From contig JAEYFY010000438.1 of NCBI GenBank assembly GCA_023454395.1, forward strand, positions 1 through 5,451: DNA of 5,451 bases, given 5' to 3'. Made by a program: the position numbers and the translations under genes. Below, in pieces: positions 1 through 5,451 of the stretch (the first letter of the stretch is position 1; the number at the start of each line of letters is the position of its first letter). The DNA comes from Pseudomonadota bacterium. GTDB taxonomy: Bacteria > Pseudomonadota > Gammaproteobacteria > Enterobacterales > Enterobacteriaceae. A model generated the notes under the pieces. It was not told where the DNA came from, did not search any database, and worked only from the letters and a program-made list of their open reading frames with translations.

Positions 1-1
1 C

Positions 2-6
2 GGAGG
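2..6 (+). promoter_or_regulatory. Ribosome-binding site of rluF
   Basis: GGAGG lies five bases before the ATG at 12. It is a near-ideal Shine-Dalgarno sequence and fixes the rluF start. Confidence 0.85.
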
Positions 7-11
7 GAAGC

Positions 12-893
12 ATGGACACCAATTTATCTACTCGTCTTAATAAATATATCAGTGAAAGCGGGATCTGCTCACGTCGTGAGGCTGACCGTTATATTGAGCA
101 AGGACTTGTCCTTATTAATGGCAAACGCGCAGGTATTGGCGATCAAGTATTTGCTGGCGATGAAGTCAAAGTCAATGGTCGATTGATTGAAGCACAGGAT
201 AACTCTGAGCTGGTTTTAATTGCGCTGAATAAACCTGTGGGTATTGTGAGCACCACAGATGATGGCGAAAAAGATAATATTGTTGACTATGTTAACCACA
301 GTACCCGTATTTTCCCAATTGGGCGTTTAGATAAAGATTCCCAAGGATTGATTTTTCTGACCAACCACGGTGATTTAGTCAATAAAATCCTACGTGCAGG
401 TAATGATCACGAAAAAGAATACCTTGTAACAGTGAATAAGCCGATCACTGATGAATTTATTCATGGAATGGGTGCGGGTGTTCCTATCATGGGGCAAAAA
501 ACCAAGAAATGTAAGGTCAAGAAAGAAGCGCCGATGGTGTTTCGTATTACCTTAGTTCAAGGGTTAAATCGCCAAATTCGCCGTATGTGTGAATATTTTG
601 GTTATGAAGTCACTAAGCTTGAACGTATTCGTATTATGAATGTGAGTTTGTCGGGATTACCTGTTGGTGAATGGCGTGATCTGACCGATGATGAGCTAAT
701 TACCTTATTTGAAGCGATTGAAAAATCGACTTCTGAAGCACCACCAAAACCAAAGCAAAATAAGCCGAAAAAACAAATCAGTAGTAATGCAAAAGCATTG
801 GGTATTCATATTCCTCAAACAAAAACTAAAGAAACGGAAAATAACTCTCGTAAGCGTTTTGTTCAACCAGGTCGTAAAAAGAAAAAACGTTAA
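12..893 (+). CDS. rluF: 23S rRNA pseudouridine(2604) synthase RluF
   Basis: This gene encodes a 293-residue RsuA-family pseudouridine synthase, close in length to E. coli RluF (290). RluF isomerises uridine 2604 of 23S rRNA, and can act on U2605, in the cytoplasm during ribosome maturation. An S4 RNA-binding domain lies at about residues 7-66 ([19 protein letters not shown] at its start). The catalytic domain follows, with the [10 protein letters not shown] motif at 104-113; D107 is the expected catalytic aspartate. The GLNRQIRRM motif of the family follows further on. The last 50 or so residues form a Lys/Arg-rich, probably disordered tail ending GRKKKKR, as in E. coli RluF. The ATG at 12 is supported by a strong GGAGG ribosome-binding site at 2-6. 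The gene is intact and ends at a hairpin terminator. Its promoter lies outside the window. The similarity to E. coli RluF is from memory but extends along nearly the whole protein. Confidence 0.97.
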   Translation: MDTNLSTRLNKYISESGICSRREADRYIEQGLVLINGKRAGIGDQVFAGDEVKVNGRLIEAQDNSELVLIALNKPVGIVSTTDDGEKDNIVDYVNHSTRIFPIGRLDKDSQGLIFLTNHGDLVNKILRAGNDHEKEYLVTVNKPITDEFIHGMGAGVPIMGQKTKKCKVKKEAPMVFRITLVQGLNRQIRRMCEYFGYEVTKLERIRIMNVSLSGLPVGEWRDLTDDELITLFEAIEKSTSEAPPKPKQNKPKKQISSNAKALGIHIPQTKTKETENNSRKRFVQPGRKKKKR

Positions 894-913
894 TTTCATC
901 TGTGAAATGCGCT

Positions 914-951
914 AAAAACAAAAAAACACCTGAAAGGGTGTTTTTTGTTTG
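914..951. terminator. Bidirectional rho-independent terminator shared by rluF and the convergent antitoxin-like gene
   Basis: CACC at 927-930 pairs with GGTG at 937-940, around a short loop containing GAAA. The stem is extended by A921-926 pairing with T941-946. The flanks are A-rich on the left and T-rich on the right, so a U-tract follows the stem whichever strand is transcribed. It lies about 20-50 bases past the rluF stop and about 35 bases past the stop of the opposing gene. It can therefore end both convergent transcripts. Confidence 0.9.
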
Positions 952-984
952 TTCTATTTAAGACAAATTATTGCATCGATAAAA

Positions 985-1224
985 TCAGTCTAAATCAAGC
1001 TCCTCTAATTTATTTTGGCGACGTTCAAGTACGATCGCTGCAAGTTCGGCATCCATAACTCGCTCAATCAATGCATCATAGTCTTCTTTAGAAAGGCAAT
1101 AGAACAACGGAGTTTTGTTGTCATCACACACAAGCAGTGTGCTGTTATCTTCAAGTGCAGTTAAGGGAGATTGTTGAAATACATTTAAAGATATTTTTTC
1201 AGGGGAAAAATCTTCGTCAGACAT
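985..1224 (-). CDS. Solitary Phd/YefM (StbD-like) antitoxin-type protein
   Basis: The 79-residue product resembles antitoxins of the Phd/YefM superfamily, most like StbD. The visible pattern is a short N-terminal strand/helix region (ISLNVFQQSP, 11-20), a hydrophobic strand (TLLVCDD, 29-35), the family-like TPLFYCLSKEDYDALIERV at 38-56, and an acidic helical tail. In the family, the N-terminal part dimerises and binds operator DNA, and the tail wraps the partner toxin, usually RelE/ParE or Doc type. No toxin gene is adjacent: upstream is yicH and downstream is convergent rluF. The protein may be an orphan antitoxin, a DNA-binding regulator, or an anti-toxin for a partner elsewhere. GGAG at 1230-1233, five bases before the ATG, supports the start. 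The family call rests on pattern recognition without an alignment; the product is not the DUF3811 protein YjbD found beside rluF in E. coli. Confidence 0.75.
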   Translation of the reverse strand: MSDEDFSPEKISLNVFQQSPLTALEDNSTLLVCDDNKTPLFYCLSKEDYDALIERVMDAELAAIVLERRQNKLEELDLD

Positions 1225-1258
1225 GAAAACTCCACAATAAAGAAAAGGGCATTAGCGC

Positions 1259-1286
1259 ATTGTAACGCTTTTTATAAAGGGAGCAA
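1259..1286 (-). promoter_or_regulatory. Candidate sigma-70 promoter of the antitoxin-like gene
   Basis: On the - strand, TTGCTC (1286-1281) and TACAAT (1264-1259) are separated by 16 bases, placing the start of transcription near 1252, about 28 bases before the ATG. The -10 matches the consensus at five of six positions; the -35 matches at three. AGCG at 1254-1257 and CGCT at 1266-1269 form short inverted arms around the -10. They could be an autoregulatory operator, as is common for antitoxins, but four-base arms are weak evidence. Confidence 0.55.
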
Positions 1287-1296
1287 TCCGTGCTCC
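1280..1296 (-). terminator. Probable weak rho-independent terminator of yicH
   Basis: GGAGCA at 1280-1285 and TGCTCC at 1291-1296 form a perfect 6-bp stem with a 5-base loop. It begins 15 bases past the yicH stop. On the - strand it is followed by CTTTATAAA, an imperfect U-tract, so termination may be partial. Its second arm contains the -35 hexamer of the next gene. Confidence 0.6.
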
Positions 1297-1311
1297 TGCG
1301 AAAGATCAATA

Positions 1312-2988
1312 TTATAGGTGATTAACTATCTCGCCATTTTGTATTACTGAATTGAGTATTTGTTGCTCACCTTTGCTTCCCGTTAATGTGCCATTAAGTG
1401 TTGATGCCACTGGGTTGGAGCGTAAATTACCTTTTAATTTTAGTGTGAATTGCCCTATTTCATCAGAGTAGGTTGTTTTTAAACCTAATGTATAAGGCGT
1501 TGATAAAGGTACATTTAGTCCATTAGCAATAAGTGAAAATTGGCGCTGTTGGTTAGATTGCACTAAACCGGCTGAACCTCGAATAATGCCATCACCAATA
1601 AATGCTGAATATTGCTCAACAATAGCGTTATCTTGTTGAGTGACAATGTTTAAATCAGGGCGACGTAATTCAATACGATTTAACGTACCACTATCGGCAT
1701 TTAATACGGCTGAACCTTGCCATAATCCCCATTCACCTTCTTTTGCAACCACTAAATTTTGCAGTTTTCCTGTTAAATTGGTGAATTGGAATGGAAACTC
1801 AGGTGTGATATCAATCAAGATAGATTGATTGATAGATAACTGTTCGATAGTGATATTTTGAATATTACTCTTGTTATCTATTGGTTGAGCAAAAAAATGG
1901 AGCCAATTTTCAGGAAGCGTATATAAAAGCCCTGACAGTGTGGCATCTTGGATAGTGATGGTTTTATTGTCTTTATTCCAATGACCAGCAAGTTTAATTA
2001 AGCCTTTTTCATAGCGTAGACTGAGGCTATCTAGATTAAGTTGATTGTTCTGCTGATTGAGTTTTGCAATAAGATCAGTGAAGTGCTCGTCTTGAAAAAC
2101 AATGTCATTGGTATTGAGTTCACCAGTTGTAAATGAAAGCGCGTTATCCCAACTAAACTGAGAAAATTGCCCATCAAAACCACTGATTGCCCACTGTTTT
2201 CCTTCAGCAGTAAAATCAACAATATTGAGCGCTCTAATGCTAATACGAGGATATTCAGAAAGAGATTGGATTAATTCGTTAAAGGTTTTCGAGGATTGCC
2301 AGCGCAAGCCATTCATATAAACTTCATCAAATTTCCATTGATTATCTTGATATTGTCCGCTCAAGGATAGTGAGCCGTTAAGTAGGCGAGTACCTAATTT
2401 TTCTATTTGAATATTATTTGGCTGATATTGCCCTGAAATAATAAAGTTACTGAATTCATTATTATTTATCATGCCGTTAGCAATAGAAAATTGGAAATGA
2501 CCCGCGCCAATTAAGTCGGTTGGTGTCGGGTTCCATGGTGTGATCCCGCCCGTTACTTTCTTGGCATCAAAAGAAAAATCAATTTTTTCACTGCTTAGCG
2601 CCATATTTTTAAATTGTAAGATATCGGCACTTAACGGTATTGAAGATATTTTGTCTGCAAAATCAATGTTACCATTTTCTAATGTAATTTTTTGCAGATG
2701 AGAAGGGGTAGTAAAAAACTGCCAATTAAACCGGATTTGTGCTGATTTTGCCGATACTGTGGCTTTATTTTGTTTTGGATTAACAAGGAGATCATGAACA
2801 ATGACTTGCTCAGGTTGCATAAGATCATGTTCAATACCAGAGAAACGAATATCATAGTCAGTGTATTGTGTCAGCCATTCACTGGTTTTTTGCGCGCCCC
2901 ACTGAGTCTGAATAAAAGCGTAAATTATAATAATAAATAAAATAACGATAAGTATCAGAGATACCAAACTTTTCATCAGCCAGCGCAT
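1312..2988 (-). CDS. yicH: AsmA-family inner-membrane-anchored protein YicH
   Basis: The 558-residue protein is close in length to E. coli YicH (569). A single uncleaved N-terminal membrane segment lies at about residues 7-27. The remainder is a long periplasmic region of short beta strands typical of AsmA/TamB-like proteins. Recognisable YicH stretches include QTQWGA (27-32), GGITPWNP (147-154), TLPENW (357-362), LIDITPEFPFQFTNL (391-405) and GEWGLWQGSAVLNA (418-431). AsmA-family proteins are thought to form hydrophobic grooves that carry phospholipids between the inner and outer membranes; the particular role of YicH is not established. AGGAG at 2996-3000, seven bases before the ATG, supports the start. 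In E. coli yicH follows xanP directly, but here an AT-rich gene intervenes. It has its own promoter candidate, and possible read-through from that upstream gene cannot be excluded. Confidence 0.93.
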   Translation of the reverse strand: MRWLMKSLVSLILIVILFIIIIYAFIQTQWGAQKTSEWLTQYTDYDIRFSGIEHDLMQPEQVIVHDLLVNPKQNKATVSAKSAQIRFNWQFFTTPSHLQKITLENGNIDFADKISSIPLSADILQFKNMALSSEKIDFSFDAKKVTGGITPWNPTPTDLIGAGHFQFSIANGMINNNEFSNFIISGQYQPNNIQIEKLGTRLLNGSLSLSGQYQDNQWKFDEVYMNGLRWQSSKTFNELIQSLSEYPRISIRALNIVDFTAEGKQWAISGFDGQFSQFSWDNALSFTTGELNTNDIVFQDEHFTDLIAKLNQQNNQLNLDSLSLRYEKGLIKLAGHWNKDNKTITIQDATLSGLLYTLPENWLHFFAQPIDNKSNIQNITIEQLSINQSILIDITPEFPFQFTNLTGKLQNLVVAKEGEWGLWQGSAVLNADSGTLNRIELRRPDLNIVTQQDNAIVEQYSAFIGDGIIRGSAGLVQSNQQRQFSLIANGLNVPLSTPYTLGLKTTYSDEIGQFTLKLKGNLRSNPVASTLNGTLTGSKGEQQILNSVIQNGEIVNHL

Positions 2989-2998
2989 AACCCGTCTC

Positions 2999-3022
2999 CT
3001 GTTTTATACTCCATCAAAACAG
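2999..3022 (-). promoter_or_regulatory. Leader hairpin overlapping the yicH ribosome-binding site
   Basis: CTGTTTT (2999-3005) and AAAACAG (3016-3022) are perfect 7-bp inverted arms around a 10-base loop. In the yicH mRNA the second arm ends inside the AGGAG Shine-Dalgarno (its first two bases, 3000-2999). The first arm starts at about the predicted transcription start. The stem is AT-rich, so it would be only moderately stable. Confidence 0.4.
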
Positions 3023-3028
3023 TATACA

Positions 3029-3057
3029 GTTATGCCTGAAAACTAAGCGATGCTCAA
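3029..3057 (-). promoter_or_regulatory. Candidate sigma-70 promoter of yicH
   Basis: On the - strand, TTGAGC (3057-3052) and CATAAC (3034-3029) are separated by 17 bases; each matches the consensus at four of six positions. Transcription would begin near 3022, giving a leader of about 33 bases. No terminator is visible between the upstream gene and this site, so yicH may also receive read-through. Confidence 0.4.
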
Positions 3058-3094
3058 GTATTCGTCACTATATAAAGCAAGATTATTTAACTGT

Positions 3095-3643
3095 TTATGC
3101 ATTTATTATAGTGGATATCTTGTTTCTCAATTCGATAGTGGGTTGAGTATTTTGCTTTTGTAAATAGGTTTCAATATTACTCAATATATCGTTTATAGAA
3201 TTCTTATCCCGTTGTTCTTTATCATTTAATTCTTCTTTTATTAACTTATTGGCATAGTTAATAAGTTGAGAAATGAGTTCATTAGGTTCAAGGCTGCCAG
3301 AATGATAAGTATCGTAAAAATTAGGGAGAATACCCGCTTGCGTTGGTAAATATTGAAACTGATACGTTAGAAATCCCTCTTTATCTTTATCTTGCTGATT
3401 ATTAAGGCAAGGGTTTTGTAAAAACGTCACTAAGTCTTCTTTAATATGTTCTAAGTTAAACTCAGGAATAGACTTATTTCCTAAATATGTAAACTTATGA
3501 TTTGTATTAAATAACGATAAAATAGAATCTTTTAAATAAGTTAAAAATTGTCCTATTGTTTTTATATGATAACTTTCAGTTGATGGATGATTTTTAAGAT
3601 ATTGAAGTGCTTTATTATTAACAATATTAAGTGGCGTTGGCAT
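3095..3643 (-). CDS. Unrecognised 182-residue AT-rich hypothetical protein
   Basis: I do not recognise this protein. It is polar and rich in Asn, Gln, Lys, Leu and Ile. It shows no signal peptide and no membrane segment, so it is probably a soluble cytoplasmic protein, or one exported without a classical signal. Predicted helical stretches are about 22-46, 63-76, 119-142 and 147-164. A Gly/Pro/aromatic-rich middle lies at about 90-118 (FLTYQFQYLPTQAGILPNFYDTY within it). There is one Cys (79) and no obvious catalytic motif. GC is about 28% by hand count, against about 40% in xanP, yicH and rluF, which suggests a recent acquisition or relaxed selection. AGAG lies about seven bases before the ATG. 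The gene separates xanP from yicH, which are adjacent in E. coli. The length, intact frame and start signals support a real gene; the function is unknown. Confidence 0.8.
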   Translation of the reverse strand: MPTPLNIVNNKALQYLKNHPSTESYHIKTIGQFLTYLKDSILSLFNTNHKFTYLGNKSIPEFNLEHIKEDLVTFLQNPCLNNQQDKDKEGFLTYQFQYLPTQAGILPNFYDTYHSGSLEPNELISQLINYANKLIKEELNDKEQRDKNSINDILSNIETYLQKQNTQPTIELRNKISTIINA

Positions 3644-3682
3644 AGTCGCTCTCTTTTGTAGATAACATGAGTAAACACACTA

Positions 3683-3691
3683 ATTATCGCA
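3683..3691 (-). promoter_or_regulatory. Candidate extended -10 promoter of the AT-rich gene
   Basis: On the - strand, TGC followed by GATAAT (3691-3683) forms an extended -10 element; the hexamer matches the consensus at five of six positions. No good -35 lies at the usual distance. Transcription would start near 3676, about 33 bases before the ATG at 3643. The site lies downstream of the xanP terminator, so the gene is probably transcribed on its own. Confidence 0.45.
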
Positions 3692-3737
3692 ATTTGAAGA
3701 GGAATGCTTGTGTAAAAAGACCCTGTTTTAGCGTAAA

Positions 3738-3777
3738 AATAAAGCGCTATTTTTTATTATGAAGATAGCGCTTTATT
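3738..3777 (-). terminator. Strong rho-independent terminator of xanP
   Basis: The arms 3738-3750 and 3765-3777 are perfect 13-bp inverted repeats (core AAAGCGCTA), with a 14-base loop. On the - strand the stem is followed by TTT, and its AT-rich base adds further T residues. It begins about 20 bases past the xanP stop. It should separate xanP transcription from the AT-rich gene downstream. Confidence 0.85.
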
Positions 3778-3797
3778 ATTCTGTTACGACTTAATGA

Positions 3798-5189
3798 TTA
3801 TTTTTCTGGTGGAAAAATCAGGTTTAAAATAATGGCGGTTAAACCCCCCGCAGCAATACCGGATGAGAGCAATGTTTTTAGCCAATCCGGTGCAAATTGC
3901 AAGATTTGAGGTTGTTGTGAAACACCCAATCCTACTGCAAGTGAAATCGCAAGGATCATGATAGCTCGGCGGTTTAGAGCTTCTTTGGAAACAATGCGTA
4001 CACCAGATGCAGCTATTGTACCAAACATAACTAATGTGGCTCCGCCTAGTACTGGCTCAGGAATTCTTTGCACAAATTCTGCAACGAACGGAAATAAGCC
4101 TAAAATAACGAGCATTGCGGCAACAACATAACCTACATAGCGACTAGCAACACCCGTTAATTGGATCACACCATTATTTTGACCAAAACAAGAGTTTGGA
4201 AAGGTATTGAAAAATGCCGAAACCATGGAGTTAATCCCATTAGCCAATACACCTCCTTTAATACGCTTCATATATAAAGGACCGCTGACGGGTTGCTCTG
4301 AAACATCTGAAGTTGCTGTAATATCCCCGATGGTTTCTAGTGAGGTGATCATAAACACTAGCATTAAAGGAATAAGCAAATGCCAATCAAATGACAGCCC
4401 ATAATAAAATGGCTCAGGAATAGTCATAAAAGGTGTTTCTTGATGTTCTGCTGGCGTGGGCAACATATCTAAAGCCCAAGCAAGAACATAACCCACCGCC
4501 ATTGCAATGACCAAGGAAGCAACACGTAAATAAGGATTTTTTTGTCGGTTAAGTAAGATAATAACGATAAGAACAGAGCCAGCTAATAACAAGTTTTGTG
4601 GTGAACCAAAGGTATTATTTTCGATGGCTGCATAACCGCCACCAATAGAGGTTAATCCAACTTGAATTAAAGAGAGGCCGATTATCATTACTACAACACC
4701 TGAAACCAACGGTGTAATAATTCGTCTTGCTAAGTGAAGTACACGAGAAAGAATGATTTCAGTTAATGAGGCAACCATTAATGTGCCAAAAAGTGCTGCC
4801 ATCATTGTTGGAATATCGGCTCCACCATTTTTTAGCGCTAATCCCCCCATAATGAGCGGAGCAACAAAGTTAAAGCTTGTTCCTTGGATTGATAACAATC
4901 CTGAACCTATCGGTCCCCATGCCCGAATTTGAATAAGAGAAGCAATGCCTGATGCAAATAAAGACATGCTGATAATACGTTGAGTATCGTGTGCAGGTAA
5001 TCCTAATGCTTGGCAAATGAGGATCGCAGGCGTGATAACTGCAACAAACATGGCTAAAAGATGTTGGCAAGCAGCAAACAGTGTTTGTGGTAATGGCGGC
5101 TTCTCTTCTAAAGCAAAAAGAAGTTCGCTATTTTTTTTAATTGAAACATCACTATTTTTAGGCAAATTTTGATTTTCTGAAGTAACCAT
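3798..5189 (-). CDS. xanP: Xanthine:proton symporter XanP
   Basis: The 463-residue protein has the same length as E. coli XanP (YicE), a nucleobase-ascorbate (NAT/NCS2) family transporter that imports xanthine with protons across the inner membrane. Family features are visible in order: QH at 42-43 in the first membrane segment; the SLETIGD stretch (283-289), whose E285 and D289 are in the conserved substrate/proton region; the [22 protein letters not shown] run after it (from 292); and the NAT signature [10 protein letters not shown] at 337-346. The sequence is almost entirely hydrophobic helices after a polar tail of about 34 residues, as expected for 14 segments. The ATG at 5189 gives the family length, but only a weak ribosome-binding site (AAGAAA) precedes it. 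A PurR-type operator lies upstream and a strong terminator follows. gltS is divergent, as in E. coli. Confidence 0.97.
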   Translation of the reverse strand: MVTSENQNLPKNSDVSIKKNSELLFALEEKPPLPQTLFAACQHLLAMFVAVITPAILICQALGLPAHDTQRIISMSLFASGIASLIQIRAWGPIGSGLLSIQGTSFNFVAPLIMGGLALKNGGADIPTMMAALFGTLMVASLTEIILSRVLHLARRIITPLVSGVVVMIIGLSLIQVGLTSIGGGYAAIENNTFGSPQNLLLAGSVLIVIILLNRQKNPYLRVASLVIAMAVGYVLAWALDMLPTPAEHQETPFMTIPEPFYYGLSFDWHLLIPLMLVFMITSLETIGDITATSDVSEQPVSGPLYMKRIKGGVLANGINSMVSAFFNTFPNSCFGQNNGVIQLTGVASRYVGYVVAAMLVILGLFPFVAEFVQRIPEPVLGGATLVMFGTIAASGVRIVSKEALNRRAIMILAISLAVGLGVSQQPQILQFAPDWLKTLLSSGIAAGGLTAIILNLIFPPEK

Positions 5190-5219
5190 GGTGTGAATTT
5201 CTTATTCGACAAAAACGGT

Positions 5220-5247
5220 ATTTTAATGATCTACGCCACAAAAGCAA
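5220..5247 (-). promoter_or_regulatory. Candidate sigma-70 promoter of xanP
   Basis: On the - strand, TTGCTT (5247-5242) and TAAAAT (5225-5220) are separated by 16 bases. The -10 matches the consensus at five of six positions; the -35 matches only at TTG. Transcription would start near 5213, leaving a leader of about 23 bases. The -35 lies inside the PurR-type operator, so a bound repressor would block RNA polymerase. Confidence 0.45.
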
Positions 5248-5257
5248 TCGTTTGCGT
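5242..5257. promoter_or_regulatory. PurR-type operator upstream of xanP
   Basis: AAGCAATCGTTTGCGT fits the known PurR pattern (AnGCAAnCGnTTnCnT) at every defined position. It matches 14 of 16 bases of the symmetric ideal ACGCAAACGTTTGCGT, with the central CG typical of LacI-family operators. PurR, with hypoxanthine or guanine as co-repressor, represses purine synthesis and some transport genes. The site lies 53-68 bases before the xanP start and over the candidate -35. It is more than 50 bases upstream of the gltS promoter candidate, so xanP is the likely target. Confidence 0.75.
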
Positions 5258-5312
5258 AAAAATGATGTTATCAAAATGCATAAGAGGCGCTCACATTTTT
5301 ATATGTTTTAAC

Positions 5313-5341
5313 TTGTGTTTGTCGCCGTTTTTTTTTCTAAT
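5313..5341 (+). promoter_or_regulatory. Candidate sigma-70 promoter of gltS
   Basis: TTGTGT (5313-5318) and TCTAAT (5336-5341) are separated by 17 bases. The -10 matches the consensus at five of six positions; the -35 matches only at TTG. The leader would be about 83 bases. A T-run (nine T) lies in the spacer. An alternative AT-rich -10-like region lies at about 5388-5405. Confidence 0.35.
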
Positions 5342-5430
5342 CGGGGATACCTGCTTTTGGCGTTGTTTATGGATGAACTTAGCGTCGTAGTATTTTTATA
5401 TAAAATTAACAAATAAGACGGGGTACATAA

Positions 5431-5451
5431 ATGTATCATCTTGATGTTTAT
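5431..5451 (+). CDS. gltS: Sodium/glutamate symporter GltS, first seven codons only
   Basis: Only the first seven codons are present, and they read MYHLDVY. E. coli GltS begins MFHLDTLATL, and gltS is the divergent neighbour of xanP there, so both sequence and position support the call. GltS imports glutamate with sodium across the inner membrane. GACGGGG at 5417-5423, seven bases before the ATG, is an acceptable ribosome-binding site. The coding region is cut by the window end. Seven residues alone would not establish identity; the conserved gene order carries most of the weight. Confidence 0.8.

Noticed and set aside
705..915. Overlapping open frames on both strands at the 3' end of rluF
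   Set aside because: They lie in the A-rich code for the Lys-rich RluF tail, show low-complexity products and lack start signals; rluF itself explains the region.
2999..3031. LexA-box-like CTGT...ACAG sequences upstream of yicH
   Set aside because: No CTGT and ACAG pair occurs with the eight-base spacing of a LexA operator.
2989..3797. Direct or inverted repeats flanking the AT-rich gene as insertion scars
   Set aside because: By eye I found no matching flanking repeats, no transposase and no attachment-like duplication; the only long repeat is the xanP terminator.
4207..5070. Short open frames in other frames within xanP, and similar ones within yicH (1640-1828, 2031-2222)
   Set aside because: They fall entirely inside strongly recognised genes and have no ribosome-binding sites or recognisable products.
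5288..5298. CRP-like half-site (AAATGTGA on the - strand) between xanP and gltS
   Set aside because: The left half is perfect, but the matching TCACA half is absent at the required spacing (none of five bases agree).
5193..5390. 65-codon open frame on the + strand between xanP and gltS
   Set aside because: It has no ribosome-binding site, an unnatural Cys/Phe-rich composition and overlaps the operator and promoters of both flanking genes.

Overview
The window reads as ordinary chromosomal DNA from a low-GC member of the Enterobacterales. Three long proteins (RluF, YicH, XanP) and the first residues of a fourth (GltS) look like orthologues of E. coli K-12 proteins. The base composition (about 40% GC in the conserved genes, by hand count) points to the Morganellaceae, such as Proteus or a relative. 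The genus is an inference.

Layout from left to right. rluF (23S rRNA pseudouridine synthase) runs on the + strand and ends at a strong hairpin. That hairpin also serves the convergent gene on the - strand, a 79-residue Phd/YefM (StbD-like) antitoxin-type protein with no toxin gene beside it. Next on the - strand are yicH (AsmA-family, inner-membrane anchored), an unrecognised 182-residue AT-rich gene, and xanP (xanthine:H+ symporter). The last 21 bases are the start of gltS (Na+/glutamate symporter) on the + strand, divergent from xanP.

The gltS / xanP / yicH arrangement is the E. coli order, except that here the AT-rich unknown gene sits between xanP and yicH. Each - strand gene seems to be its own transcription unit. 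xanP ends in a 13-bp stem terminator, the unknown gene has an extended -10 promoter, yicH has its own promoter candidate and a short terminator hairpin, and the antitoxin-like gene has a promoter overlapping that hairpin.

The clearest regulatory signal is a 16-bp PurR-type operator upstream of xanP, overlapping the -35 of a candidate promoter. It suggests purine-dependent repression of xanthine uptake. I see no mobile element, CRISPR array, tRNA or rRNA. The most unusual item is the AT-rich unknown gene. No intergenic gap exceeds 300 bases; the longest is the xanP-gltS gap of 241 bases.
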